DNA of 64,000 nucleotides from JABDII01 sp963815325 (GTDB lineage Bacteria > Gemmatimonadota > Gemmatimonadetes > Gemmatimonadales > GWC2-71-9): contig CAWFGG010000010.1 of assembly GCA_963815325.1 (NCBI GenBank), positions 124,001-188,000 of the forward strand, written 5' to 3'. Shown in pieces: positions 35,301-42,873 of this stretch (positions within the stretch are counted from its first letter, which is position 1; every line of letters begins with the position of its first letter). A program made the translations under genes and the position numbers. Under the pieces are notes generated by a model. It had not been told where the DNA came from, did no database searches, and worked only from the letters and a program-made list of their open reading frames with translations.

Positions 35301-37910
35301 GACGCCTCGTCCGTCGGCACCCAGCTCAAGCCGGATCATGCAGGCTGGATGACGGTGGTGCTGCGCGGTGGCCGGGACGTCCAGCCGGGGACGCTCACGT
35401 TCTCCGCGGGTCCGGTGTCACGTGAAATGCGGTTCGATGTGCTGCCGGCCATTCGGCCCTTGATGGTGACGGGCGTGGGCCGGGTCGGCGTGGGTGCCGC
35501 ACCCGATGCCTCGGGGTCGCTCACCGCGCGCGGCCGCCTGGATGACCGGACGTCGATCGTGTTGAGCTACGACTCGCGGAAGCTCGATGCAGGCCGCGAC
35601 TTCTTCAGCCGGGGCTCGGACCCGTTAGAGGAAGCGCAATATCCGCTCTTGGGCGATGCGAGCCTGAGCCGGGTGGTTGGGGCGTCGCGCTCATCCTTCT
35701 CGGCCCGGGTCCAGCGCGGCTACGACTGGGTGACCGTTGGCGACATCGCGACCGATGGATTTTCGAGCGGACTCCAGTTGACCCGGTACCGCCGTGCGCT
35801 GACGGGTGCCGCCGGCCGATTCACCACTGGCCCCCTAACCCTTCAGGCATTCACCAGTTCGACCCGCGAGAGCCTCCAGCAGCTCCAGGTTCGCGGTGCC
35901 GGTATTTCGGGGCCCTATGACTTGGCTCGGAACATCAAGCCGGGCACCGAACAGATCGTCATCGAAACGCGCGCCCGCGAGAACCCTACCCGGGTGCTGA
36001 CGCGCCAGGTCCTCACGCGCTTCATCGATTATCAGATCGACTACGATCGCGGCACGCTCCTGCTCAAGCGTCCCGTGCCCGCCGCCGACGTGTACGAGAA
36101 CCCAGTCTTCATCCTTGCGACCTTCGAAGCGGAGAGCGGCGGGGCGCGGAGCCTGGTGTGGGGCGTGCGGGCGACCGCCAACGCCACCAGCCTCATCAAA
36201 CACGTGGGATCGCTCGACTCGCTCCGGGTGGGCGCCTCGTGGATTCGCGACGGCCAACCCGGCGGCGACCGGCATCTGGTCGGGGCCGACGCCCAGGTGG
36301 TGGGCTTGGGCGGTGTGACGGTGGGCGGGGAGTTGTCGTATTCGTCGTCGCCCGATTCAAACGGCGTTGCGACCGCACTCAAGGGATCGACCGAGCTGTT
36401 CCGCGGCGCGGTGCGTCTGGATGCGGCGTGGCTCAGCATCGGCGCCGGCTTCCACAATCCCTCCGACATCGGACTCCGGGCGGGCAGCAAGGAACTCCGA
36501 CTGGGCGGCCGGTCGCGGCTCGGCCAGGCCGAGCTCCGACTCGAGCACGAGCGTCAGAGCTTCGATCGAGGTGCCCTCACGCGAGAGCGGACGGTCGGCG
36601 GCATCACGCAATCGATCGGCGCGCATGTCCAGGTGGAGGCCTCCGTCGCGGCCGACCGATTCGAGAGCGAGACGTCGTCCGACCAATCGACCGCCGGCGA
36701 GCTCAAGACCACCTGGTCGCCACTCGCGCCGCTCAAGCTCTGGGGCGAGTCGCGCTATCAGATCCGGGCCCGCGGCAACACCATACGTCCCGACCATGTG
36801 GGCCTGGGCGCCGCGTATCAACTGAGTTCGTCGCTGTCGCTCGAGGCGGTGCACCGCAAGGTGTTCATGCGCGGCGGCCAGGATAACTACGCCGTCACCA
36901 ACCTCGGCGTGCGCACCCGGCTCGGATCGTCGACCGAGGCGTGGAGTTCCTATCAGATCGCCGGCGCCAACGGGGAACACAACGCGGCGTTGATCGGGCT
37001 GCGCACCAGCGTCAAGCTCAATGACCGGTTCTCGGTGGGCGGCATGCTCGAGCGGCGGAACGGCCTGGGCAACGCCACCAGCGGCGACCCGGTACGCGCC
37101 CTGCCGTTCCTCCAGCCCGAAGAGGACTATTGGTCGGTCGGCTTGGGCGCCGAGTTCCTCCCGCTCAACGCGCCGTTTAGGGCGAGCGCCCGGGGCGAGT
37201 ATCGCGACGGCGACTTCCGCTCGACCCGGTTGCTTACGGTGGCCGGTGATGTATCACTCAACAAGGCCCTGGCAATCCTGTCACGGCAGGAGTACATCGA
37301 GAGCGACCAGCACTCGACCACCACGAGCGCACTCTACAGCCGCCGGTTCTCGACCCTGTGGGGTGTCGCGTTCCGGCCCATTGATTCCGACCGGCTCAAT
37401 CTCCTGGCCAAGTTCGAGTTTGTGGATGCGGTCAACCCGGTGGGGGCCGGCGTCTTGATCGAGCGGGGCGACGAGGGACGCACCATTCTGGTTGGTGAGG
37501 CCATCTGGACACCGACCCATGCCAGTGAACTCGGGCTGCGGTATGCCATGCGCCGGACCGCCGCCACGTTCCAGCATACCGACGGGGCGCAGCAGGCGCT
37601 CTCCTCGACCACTGATTACGTCGGGTGGCGCGGTAACCTCGACCTGTCGTCGTGGTACGGCGTACGCGGCGAGGGGCGGCTCCTCATGCAGCGCTCGAGT
37701 GGTGTGACGCGGTGGGACCTGGCCCCGCAGCTGGTGGTCTTCCCGTTGGAAGGGTTCGAGGTGGCGGCGGGCTACCGGTTTGGCGACCTGACCGACCCCG
37801 ACTTTGCGGTGCGGGGCGGGCACGGCGCGTTTGTGACGGTCGGGGTCCGGGTGACCGAGAAGATCTTCCCCACGGCGGCGGACTTCTGGCGTCAGCGGTT
37901 CGGCCACTAA
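32301..37910 (+). CDS. Giant DUF11 / SdrD_B-like / OmpA-domain outer-membrane protein
   Basis: The 1,869-residue protein starts at the ATG at 32301, inside the end of the previous gene. Order: signal peptide (to HAQQ), an N-terminal T-x-G-G-x-Y-D module, two DUF11 domains (SDTLPAGLEFVSSV, RLPIGALYNKGSA), an SdrD_B/CNA-B-like domain (GKVWVDVNDDGIQDPGEPG...), then an OmpA peptidoglycan-binding domain at about 473-590 (EFNKADL, VEVAGHTDSIG, RNRRVELQI). Several Ig-like segments follow. From about 1050 to the end comes a beta-rich region with alternating polar and hydrophobic strands that looks like an outer-membrane barrel. It is likely the anchor for the DUF11 proteins encoded upstream. No frameshift. 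Confidence 0.78.
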   Translation: MASRARIRPCAPRLAGIVAVFALVAAGRLHAQQVMTNTAGGTYDTFAGTDSVVSNPVQTTLVVPQISLQKTLSGGGPQTARVGQQFDYNFAYGNASATVAAFAAVLSDTLPAGLEFVSSVPAASVAGRVLSWTLGDLQPGDSGTIQLTVRVDASVRDTVRAINTGYLAASNAPMETAVAPEVQLIGEPSAVIALDKSADMLEVGIGELAPYTLTVENSGVVPLTDIRIQDRLPIGALYNKGSAKGVDSVTANGRDVTFYVAGPLAPGESHTVHYAVAIVSPTSTNLQNRAVARAMGQSATSSEVSAFLRVRTAWPMETRAAIGKVWVDVNDDGIQDPGEPGLDRVDIWTDDGEIATTDDEGRFSYRNLRAGHHGFRLDPATLPAGYRLAGYGLAEDLVVRNADGWTTPRVNFRLIPRGGTVSELFLPVPWQVTARPRCPNRPDSVPGPDGTCTPDRVVDSTMIQPEIVSDSIPVADRLVLKGVEFEFNKADLTRGSAAVLDEVVASLRDFPEVRVEVAGHTDSIGSAAYNLALSEERAASVVGYLGGAGIDMTRLEARGYGLTRPVADNKTDEGRARNRRVELQILRGPEGGGIQAAAEFLAELLAQGLEQGEQLLHQLEIEPLVIAIEPPPPPTIELEATIENPYDTPIDGLAIDFSIPIDSAVVLVGDSVAAVRAGGGLALPSIPAGKGVRVMAWGRGPVDSVTARLEGGEQPSALLVAEVHNPLLPVGGLKRVRYGTDTLPMADAIPEGATVLAVLRSPPQGWPGEATFSVPVGWRYVPGSARLDSAPLADPDSLVDRTGERVLLWQPVARGTGRLAISLMPTVGAVAIDSVRVAALRDPEVRERELGRSFIAGPGVRIFQPTDGRVFPSDRAFIGVNGEANAPIALFIDDSLYASPNLRPDGVHDFIAVPLAPGPHRLKVRMMNSWQKQRWDSVAVHVTGVPTRFIVEPSSIRLTAGSEEPATLRVRVLDQWDVPVVNGPFVTVMAEGAEVVGADRDASSVGTQLKPDHAGWMTVVLRGGRDVQPGTLTFSAGPVSREMRFDVLPAIRPLMVTGVGRVGVGAAPDASGSLTARGRLDDRTSIVLSYDSRKLDAGRDFFSRGSDPLEEAQYPLLGDASLSRVVGASRSSFSARVQRGYDWVTVGDIATDGFSSGLQLTRYRRALTGAAGRFTTGPLTLQAFTSSTRESLQQLQVRGAGISGPYDLARNIKPGTEQIVIETRARENPTRVLTRQVLTRFIDYQIDYDRGTLLLKRPVPAADVYENPVFILATFEAESGGARSLVWGVRATANATSLIKHVGSLDSLRVGASWIRDGQPGGDRHLVGADAQVVGLGGVTVGGELSYSSSPDSNGVATALKGSTELFRGAVRLDAAWLSIGAGFHNPSDIGLRAGSKELRLGGRSRLGQAELRLEHERQSFDRGALTRERTVGGITQSIGAHVQVEASVAADRFESETSSDQSTAGELKTTWSPLAPLKLWGESRYQIRARGNTIRPDHVGLGAAYQLSSSLSLEAVHRKVFMRGGQDNYAVTNLGVRTRLGSSTEAWSSYQIAGANGEHNAALIGLRTSVKLNDRFSVGGMLERRNGLGNATSGDPVRALPFLQPEEDYWSVGLGAEFLPLNAPFRASARGEYRDGDFRSTRLLTVAGDVSLNKALAILSRQEYIESDQHSTTTSALYSRRFSTLWGVAFRPIDSDRLNLLAKFEFVDAVNPVGAGVLIERGDEGRTILVGEAIWTPTHASELGLRYAMRRTAATFQHTDGAQQALSSTTDYVGWRGNLDLSSWYGVRGEGRLLMQRSSGVTRWDLAPQLVVFPLEGFEVAAGYRFGDLTDPDFAVRGGHGAFVTVGVRVTEKIFPTAADFWRQRFGH

Positions 37911-37967
37911 CCGACCGCGTCTTTTCCATCCCTATGGGCACTGTTTCCCTCGTCCGTGTCGGCGGGT

Positions 37968-37973
37968 TATATT
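37968..37973 (+). promoter_or_regulatory. -10 box TATATT for the SRP RNA / dnaX transcript
   Basis: TATATT is four bases before the start of the paired 5' end of the SRP RNA, the right distance for RNA polymerase to start at 37978-37980. TTTCCC, 18 bases upstream, is a weak -35. Confidence 0.55.
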
Positions 37974-37977
37974 GCCG

Positions 37978-38080
37978 GTGCCTCAGGTCCGAAGGGCGCC
38001 GGCGCGTGAATCGCGTCAGGACCTCGCCGGTAGCAGCGCTAAGCGATGTCCGGTGTCGCTTCGGGGTGCCTGAGGCATTT
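37978..38080 (+). ncRNA. ffs: Small (4.5S-type) signal recognition particle RNA
   Basis: The hallmark GTCAGG (38015-38020) ... AGCAGC (38032-38037) internal loop of SRP domain IV is present. It is closed below by ATCGC / GCGAT, and further out GGCGCCGG pairs with CCGGTGTC (all eight positions, with G-U). The ends pair as TGCCTCAGG (37979-37987) with CCTGAGGCA (38069-38077). The total of about 103 nt is the usual size. The apical loop between ACC and GGT is UCGCC, not the common GGAA. The RNA binds Ffh for co-translational membrane targeting. The position just before dnaX matches the arrangement in Bacillus. Confidence 0.9.
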
Positions 38081-38110
38081 CCTCATCTTCCAGAGTTGCC
38101 GCTCGCGCCC

Positions 38111-39772
38111 ATGACCATCGCGCTCGCCCGTCGCTACCGCCCCAAACAGTTCAGCGATCTCCTGGTACAAGACCACGTCGCGGCCGTGCTCCGCGGCGCG
38201 GTCCAGCACCATCGGGTCGGCCACGGCTACCTCCTCACTGGCCCGCGCGGCGTCGGCAAGACCACCGCCGCAAGGCTCCTGGCCATGGCCCTCAACTGCG
38301 AGCGGCCCGATGCCGCCGCTGCCCCCGGCGAGCCCTGCGGAGAGTGCGACGGCTGCCGCCGTATCTGGACCGGTTCGACCAGCCTGGATGTGGTGGAGAT
38401 CGACGCGGCGAGCAATCGCGGGGTCGATGACGCCCGCGATCTCCGGGAGCGGGCCATGTATGCCTCCTCGAAGGAGGGCGGCTACAAGATCTACATCGTG
38501 GACGAAGCGCACATGCTGACCCGCGAGGCTTGGAACGCGCTCTTGAAGATCCTCGAAGAGCCGCCGCCGCGTGTGGTGTTCGTCTTCGCCACCACCGATC
38601 CGCAGAAGATCGCGGCGACGGCGGCCCCGGTGCTGTCCCGTCTGCAGCGGTTCGATTTTCGTCGCATAGGCCCCGCGGCCATTCGTCAGCGCTTACGTGA
38701 GGTGGTCGATGCTGAGGGCATCGCGGCCGAGGACGACGCGCTGACCCTGATCGCCCGTCGGGCGGATGGCGGCATGCGCGACGCGCTGTCGGTGCTGGAC
38801 CAGTGCTTGAGCCTGGGAGAAGGCGGCGTCACAACGGAGCTGGTGCGGGATGTATTGGGCGCGGTGGATGACGAACTCTACGCCGAGCTGCTCGACGTGA
38901 TCGCGGAGCGGAGCCCGGGCCGTGTGTTCCCGTTGGTCGACCGGCTCATGGATGCGGGCATCGATCTCGGGGAGTTCATGGCCGGCGCCGCCGACACGCT
39001 CCGCGCCTTGCTCATGGTCAAGCTCGGCGCGACGCCGAACGAGCTGACCGAAGCCATGCGAGACACGCTGGCCCGGTTCGCTCCGCGGTTCGATGCGGGC
39101 GACTTGATCCGGATGCTCAAGCTGCTCGCGGACGACGAAACCAGCATCCGGCGAAGCGTCAATCCGCGCCTCATCGTGGAGACCCTGCTGCTCCGCTGGG
39201 CTCTGCTGGATCGCATCGTCGATCTGGCCCAGGTCCTGTCGGGAGAGCCGGCCATCACCGCCCAAGAGCATCCCAGGCGGGAAACGGGGTCGGTCAAGCC
39301 GGCTTCGCCGCCCGCTGCCGAGAGTGCCGCCGACCCAGATCCTCCACCCCCGGGTGAGCTGAGCGAGGCATGGTTGTCGGGCCACTGGAGCGACTTGGTC
39401 GCCACCGCACGGACCAAGAGCCCGTTTCTGGGCGAAGCGCTGGCGTCGGCGCGGCCGGTCGGGGTATCGGGCTCCCGCGTGACGCTGCAGATGGCCGACA
39501 TCAACCCCATTTTCCAAGAGACGCTCGAGCGCCAGGTGCGGCAGGTCGAAGCGCTCCTGGCCGCCCACGTCGGGAAGGCCGTGACGGTCGCGGTCACGAC
39601 CGGTGGCACGGAGGCCGCGCCGGCAGGTCCGGAGCCACAGGCAGGGCAGGGTGCACGCCCTCGGCGGCTGTCCGATGCCCGGCTCAAGGCCGAGCGGCTC
39701 GAGGCAACCCGGGCCGCAGATGCCGCCCTGGATGCGGCGGCCGATGCATTAGATTTAGAGATTGTAGACTAG
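38111..39772 (+). CDS. dnaX: DNA polymerase III subunit gamma/tau
   Basis: The clamp-loader ATPase (553 aa) starts at the ATG at 38111 (MTIALARRYRPKQFSDLLVQ), the family's normal beginning; the longer upstream frame overlaps the SRP RNA and is rejected. Walker A GPRGVGKTTAARLLA, the zinc site CGECDGCRRI, VVEIDAASNRGVDDAR, Walker B IYIVDEAHML, and the sensor-1 region VFVFATTDPQKI are visible. The C-terminal ~150 residues are Pro/Ala-rich with a short tau-type domain. It loads the beta clamp onto DNA. It is followed by ybaB and recR, a widely conserved order. Confidence 0.95.
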   Translation: MTIALARRYRPKQFSDLLVQDHVAAVLRGAVQHHRVGHGYLLTGPRGVGKTTAARLLAMALNCERPDAAAAPGEPCGECDGCRRIWTGSTSLDVVEIDAASNRGVDDARDLRERAMYASSKEGGYKIYIVDEAHMLTREAWNALLKILEEPPPRVVFVFATTDPQKIAATAAPVLSRLQRFDFRRIGPAAIRQRLREVVDAEGIAAEDDALTLIARRADGGMRDALSVLDQCLSLGEGGVTTELVRDVLGAVDDELYAELLDVIAERSPGRVFPLVDRLMDAGIDLGEFMAGAADTLRALLMVKLGATPNELTEAMRDTLARFAPRFDAGDLIRMLKLLADDETSIRRSVNPRLIVETLLLRWALLDRIVDLAQVLSGEPAITAQEHPRRETGSVKPASPPAAESAADPDPPPPGELSEAWLSGHWSDLVATARTKSPFLGEALASARPVGVSGSRVTLQMADINPIFQETLERQVRQVEALLAAHVGKAVTVAVTTGGTEAAPAGPEPQAGQGARPRRLSDARLKAERLEATRAADAALDAAADALDLEIVD

Positions 39773-39781
39773 CCGACCTTC

Positions 39782-39797
39782 TGGCACCCGGTTTGCT
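39782..39797 (+). promoter_or_regulatory. Near-consensus sigma-54 promoter before ybaB-recR
   Basis: TGGCAC-CCGGT-TTGCT matches the -24/-12 consensus TGGCACG-N4-TTGCW at all key bases except the seventh (C for G), with GG and GC 10 bases apart. The predicted start is near 39808, 47 bases before ybaB. A weaker sigma-70 reading also exists (TTGTTC at 39798, TACTTT at 39820, 16-base spacer). Confidence 0.5.
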
Positions 39798-39854
39798 TGT
39801 TCGGGCTGGTGTGCCGGCCTACTTTTGTCCGTTCATCGTGAAACGACGAGACCA

Positions 39855-40163
39855 ATGGCAGATCTTCAGCAGCTTCTCCAGCTCGGCCAACAGATGCAGG
39901 GTAAGCTCCAGCAGCTCCAGACCGAGCTTGCCGACCGGACCATCGAGGCCTCGGCCGGAGGCGGCATGGTGCGTGTGACGGCGGACGGGAGAGGAATGAT
40001 CCGCACGCTCGACATCGATCAGACCGTCTTTGCCGATCACGACGCGGAATTCCTGGCTGACCTGGTGCTGGCCGCCATGTCCGAGGTACAGCGGCGCGCC
40101 GCCGACATCCTCCAGGCGGAAATGCGGAAGGCGCAGTCGTTGCCCATCGCACCGCAACTTTGA
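39855..40163 (+). CDS. ybaB: YbaB/EbfC nucleoid-associated protein
   Basis: A 102-residue homodimeric DNA-binding protein starting MADLQQLLQLGQQMQGKLQQLQ (coiled-coil helix), followed by SAGGGMVRVTADGRGMIRTLDID, the YbaB core strand motif, and a C-terminal helix (LADLVLAAMSEVQRRA). It coats DNA and may tie replication (DnaX) to repair (RecR). The recR GTG starts 3 bases after its stop. Confidence 0.9.
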   Translation: MADLQQLLQLGQQMQGKLQQLQTELADRTIEASAGGGMVRVTADGRGMIRTLDIDQTVFADHDAEFLADLVLAAMSEVQRRAADILQAEMRKAQSLPIAPQL

Positions 40164-40166
40164 GCT

Positions 40167-40760
40167 GTGAGCGTCATCGAGGATCTCATCACCGAACTGG
40201 CGAGGCTGCCGGGCATAGGCCGCAAGACGGCCCAGCGGTTGACCTACCATCTGTTGCGGCAGCCGGGCGAACAGACTTTGCGGCTGGCCGAGTGCCTCCA
40301 GACGGTGGCGGAGCGGGTCGCCCCCTGCTCCGAGTGCGGAATGCCCACCGAGCACGAACGCTGCGGATACTGCAGTGATCCGCGACGGGATGACGGGCTT
40401 CTCTGCGTGGTCGAGGAACCCTCGGGGGTGGAAGTGGTGGAGCGGAGCACCGAGTTCCGTGGGCGCTACCACGTCCTTGGCGGCCACTTGTCACCGCTCG
40501 ATGGGATCGGCCCGGATGCACTCCGGCTCGATCCCCTCGTCCAGCGGGTACGAGGCGGCCGGGTGCGGGAAGTCATTCTGGCGACGAACCCCTCGATGGA
40601 GGGAGAGGCAACGGCAACCTACATCCAGCAGTTGTTGTCAGGCGCAGACGTGAAGGTCACTCGGTTGGCGCGAGGGCTGCCCATGGGCGGCGATCTCGAG
40701 TACGTCGACGGTGTGACCCTGTCACACGCGCTCTTGGCGCGCGAGGAAATCCGGTCGTGA
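40167..40760 (+). CDS. recR: Recombination protein RecR
   Basis: A 197-residue toroidal DNA-binding protein for RecF-pathway repair. An HhH motif (ARLPGIGRKTAQRLTYHLL), a C4 zinc finger (CSECGMPTEHERCGYC) and a Toprim domain (LLCVVEEPSGVEVVE ... ILATNPSMEGEATATYI) are complete. The C-terminal RLARGLPMGGDLEYVDGVTL is the Walker-B-like RecR signature. The start is GTG. The 3' end overlaps the next gene by four bases (GTGA). Confidence 0.95.
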   Translation: MSVIEDLITELARLPGIGRKTAQRLTYHLLRQPGEQTLRLAECLQTVAERVAPCSECGMPTEHERCGYCSDPRRDDGLLCVVEEPSGVEVVERSTEFRGRYHVLGGHLSPLDGIGPDALRLDPLVQRVRGGRVREVILATNPSMEGEATATYIQQLLSGADVKVTRLARGLPMGGDLEYVDGVTLSHALLAREEIRS

Positions 40761-41026
40761 GACCGCGTGCGGCATTCGTCGCCACGGGGGCAGTGGCCGG
40801 CATCGCCACCGGGTGGCTGTTCGCGCGGCAACACCTCGTGCGCCACCGACGCGACCTGTTCCACCCCAGTCCGCTCCGGCGGCTGGCCGCCATCGGGTTC
40901 CTCGCCGGCAACCCGGGGATCGACGCACTGGGGACGCTTCGGGACTACCTGCGATGGGAACCCCAACCCTTGCTGCGCCGCCGCGCGGGCTACGTGCTGC
41001 GACGCATGGAAGCGCGACTCGGGTGA
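40757..41026 (+). CDS. Small hypothetical protein with N-terminal hydrophobic helix (89 aa)
   Basis: A GTG start overlaps the recR stop and the next GTG overlaps this stop, so it lies inside a tightly coupled chain. The N-terminus (AAFVATGAVAGIATGWLFA) could be a membrane anchor. The rest is strongly basic (RHRRDLFHPSPLRRL, LLRRRAGYVLRRMEARLG), suggesting binding to a membrane surface or nucleic acid. No family is recognised. Its coupling to recR and to the MglB-like gene is its main functional clue. Confidence 0.6.
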   Translation: MRPRAAFVATGAVAGIATGWLFARQHLVRHRRDLFHPSPLRRLAAIGFLAGNPGIDALGTLRDYLRWEPQPLLRRRAGYVLRRMEARLG

Positions 41027-41529
41027 CGGGTCAAGACAGGACGGGCGCCTCGAGCTGGTCGTTCCGGGAGGAAGATTCCCGCCGGATCACCAGCATCCTC
41101 AACGAGTTCTTGCGCGTATCGCGGGCCCGGACCGCGCTCATCGTCGACCGGAACGGGCAGATGATCGCGACGGTTGGTGAGCAGACCTCCTTCGATCCGC
41201 TGGCCTTCGCGTCGCTCACCGCGGCGGACTTCAGCGCGAACGACCAGCTGGCGCGCCTGATCGGCGAGCCGGAGTTCGGGTCTCTCTTTCACCAGGGCGA
41301 GAAGGACTCGATGTATCTTGCCGACATTGCCCGTCGCGTGATCCTGGTGGTGCTGTTCGACAACCAAACCACGCTGGGATTGGTGAAGTTACGGGTCAAG
41401 TCGGCCGTCGGGTCGCTCAATCACGTGTTCATCGAAATGCAGGCGCGGGAGGAAGCCGGTGCCAATCGGGTCGAGTCTGGATTTCTCGGGGATGCAGAAG
41501 ACGAAATCGACAGGCTCTTCGGAGAATAG
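41023..41529 (+). CDS. Roadblock/LC7 domain protein (MglB-like)
   Basis: The GTG at 41023 overlaps the preceding stop. The 168-residue protein has a roadblock fold: RRITSILNEFLRVSRARTALIVDRNGQMIATVGEQ, then the LAFASLTAADFSANDQLARL helix and the strand pair SMYLADIARRVILVVLFD. MglB is the GTPase-activating partner of MglA in polarity control, and mglA follows after 15 bases, so this is its likely partner. A C-terminal acidic tail (GDAEDEIDRLFGE) extends past the fold. Confidence 0.85.
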   Translation: MTGQDRTGASSWSFREEDSRRITSILNEFLRVSRARTALIVDRNGQMIATVGEQTSFDPLAFASLTAADFSANDQLARLIGEPEFGSLFHQGEKDSMYLADIARRVILVVLFDNQTTLGLVKLRVKSAVGSLNHVFIEMQAREEAGANRVESGFLGDAEDEIDRLFGE

Positions 41530-41544
41530 GGAGACGAGCCGCTC

Positions 41545-42219
41545 ATGTCGATGATCAACTACGCGTCCCGCGAGATCAACTGCAAGCTCGTCTACTACGG
41601 CCCCGGGCTGGGTGGGAAGACGACGAACTTGGAGCACGTGTTCTTGAAGATCGCGCCGACAGCCAAGGGGAAGATGATCTCGCTCGCCACCGAGACCGAG
41701 CGAACCCTCTTCTTCGACTTTCTGCCGGTCGATCTCGGAACCATCCGCGGCTTCAAGACGCGGTTCCACCTGTATACGGTGCCCGGGCAGGTCTACTACA
41801 ATGCATCGCGGAAGTTGATTCTCAAGGGCGTCGATGGCGTCGCGTTCGTGGCCGATAGCCAGATCGAGCGCATGGAAGCCAACATCGAGTCGATGCAGAA
41901 CCTCTACTCCAATCTGGCGGAGCATGGCTACGATCTCACGCAGATCCCGTTCGTCATCCAGTACAACAAACGGGACTTGCCGAACGCCGCTCCAATCCAG
42001 GAGCTCCAGGCGGCGATCAACCCGGGCTGGCCGGTGGAGAACGTCACCCGCCAGCGACTGACGCCGGATCCGCTGCACGAAGGCGAGTTCCTCATCGAGC
42101 AGGTCGACGGACAGTGGATCGAGCGGGCTCCCTATTTCGAATCGGTCGCAACCAGTGGCGACGGCGTGTTCGACACCCTCAAAGCGCTGAGCAAGCTTGT
42201 CATCAAGACTCTAGGGTAA
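41545..42219 (+). CDS. mglA: MglA-like Ras-family GTPase
   Basis: The 224-residue small GTPase has P-loop GPGLGGKTTN, FDFLPVDLGTIRGFKTRFHLYTVPGQ (switch II with the MglA-specific TVPGQ in place of DxxGQ), and NKRD for guanine specificity. The sequence resembles MglA of myxobacteria closely. An insert of about 30 residues (after AAINPGWP, up to ERAPYFE) precedes the ATSGDGVFDT motif. MglA sets cell polarity and gliding or pilus motility in its GTP form. It is preceded by a MglB-like protein, its expected regulator. Confidence 0.92.
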   Translation: MSMINYASREINCKLVYYGPGLGGKTTNLEHVFLKIAPTAKGKMISLATETERTLFFDFLPVDLGTIRGFKTRFHLYTVPGQVYYNASRKLILKGVDGVAFVADSQIERMEANIESMQNLYSNLAEHGYDLTQIPFVIQYNKRDLPNAAPIQELQAAINPGWPVENVTRQRLTPDPLHEGEFLIEQVDGQWIERAPYFESVATSGDGVFDTLKALSKLVIKTLG

Positions 42220-42229
42220 GGGGTTCCCC

Positions 42230-42868
42230 ATGTGGACCCTGCCGAACGTCATCACCATCATCCGCATCGCGATGACACCGGTCATCGCCCTGCTCCCCTT
42301 CATTGACGGATACTGGCCGAAGCTGATCGCCTTCGTGGTGTTCATCTTGGTCGCGGTGACCGATGTGTGGGACGGCTACCTGGCCCGCTCCAGAAATCAG
42401 GTCACCGACCTCGGCAAAGTGCTGGATCCGCTCGCAGACAAATTGCTCCTGGTCGCAGCCCTCGTTCCCATCTACTGGATATCCAAGCACCGGCAAGATC
42501 TCTATGGCATCCCGATCTGGGGTAGCATCCCACTCTGGGTCTGCTTCCTTCTGCTCGGCCGCGAGTTTGCCATGACCGGATTCCGCGCCTGGGCCCAACG
42601 CCGAGGGGTGATCATCGCCGCCGGGCCGGCCGGCAAGCTCAAGACCACGTTTCAGAACATCTTCATCGGGGCCATGATGGCCTGGTTCGCCTTTCGCGAT
42701 GCCCGCCGCCCGCTGGGGTGGGAGGGCAACAGCGTGGCCAACTTCTGGAACGAGTTTCACGGGGGCTTCGTTGCCATTACGCTCGGGACGGCGGCACTCC
42801 TGACGATTTACTCATTCGTGGTCTACGTCTTCCGCTACCGCGCCCTCTTCTCCTCACGCCCACACTAG
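42230..42868 (+). CDS. pgsA: CDP-diacylglycerol--glycerol-3-phosphate 3-phosphatidyltransferase
   Basis: The CDP-alcohol phosphotransferase signature DVWDGYLARSRNQVTDLGKVLDPLADK is intact, with all acidic residues that hold the metal. The 212-residue protein has about six membrane helices and starts LPNVITIIRIAMTPVIAL, typical of PgsA. It makes phosphatidylglycerol phosphate. A soluble-side insert (ARRPLGWEGNSVANFWNEFHGG) is somewhat longer than in E. coli. It is 10 bases after mglA and followed by cinA. Confidence 0.92.
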   Translation: MWTLPNVITIIRIAMTPVIALLPFIDGYWPKLIAFVVFILVAVTDVWDGYLARSRNQVTDLGKVLDPLADKLLLVAALVPIYWISKHRQDLYGIPIWGSIPLWVCFLLLGREFAMTGFRAWAQRRGVIIAAGPAGKLKTTFQNIFIGAMMAWFAFRDARRPLGWEGNSVANFWNEFHGGFVAITLGTAALLTIYSFVVYVFRYRALFSSRPH

Positions 42869-42873
42869 CGCTC

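Noticed and set aside
37652..38110. Upstream extension of dnaX (starts before 38111)
   Set aside because: The extra frame overlaps the end of the OmpA-domain gene and the SRP RNA, and has no similarity to DnaX.
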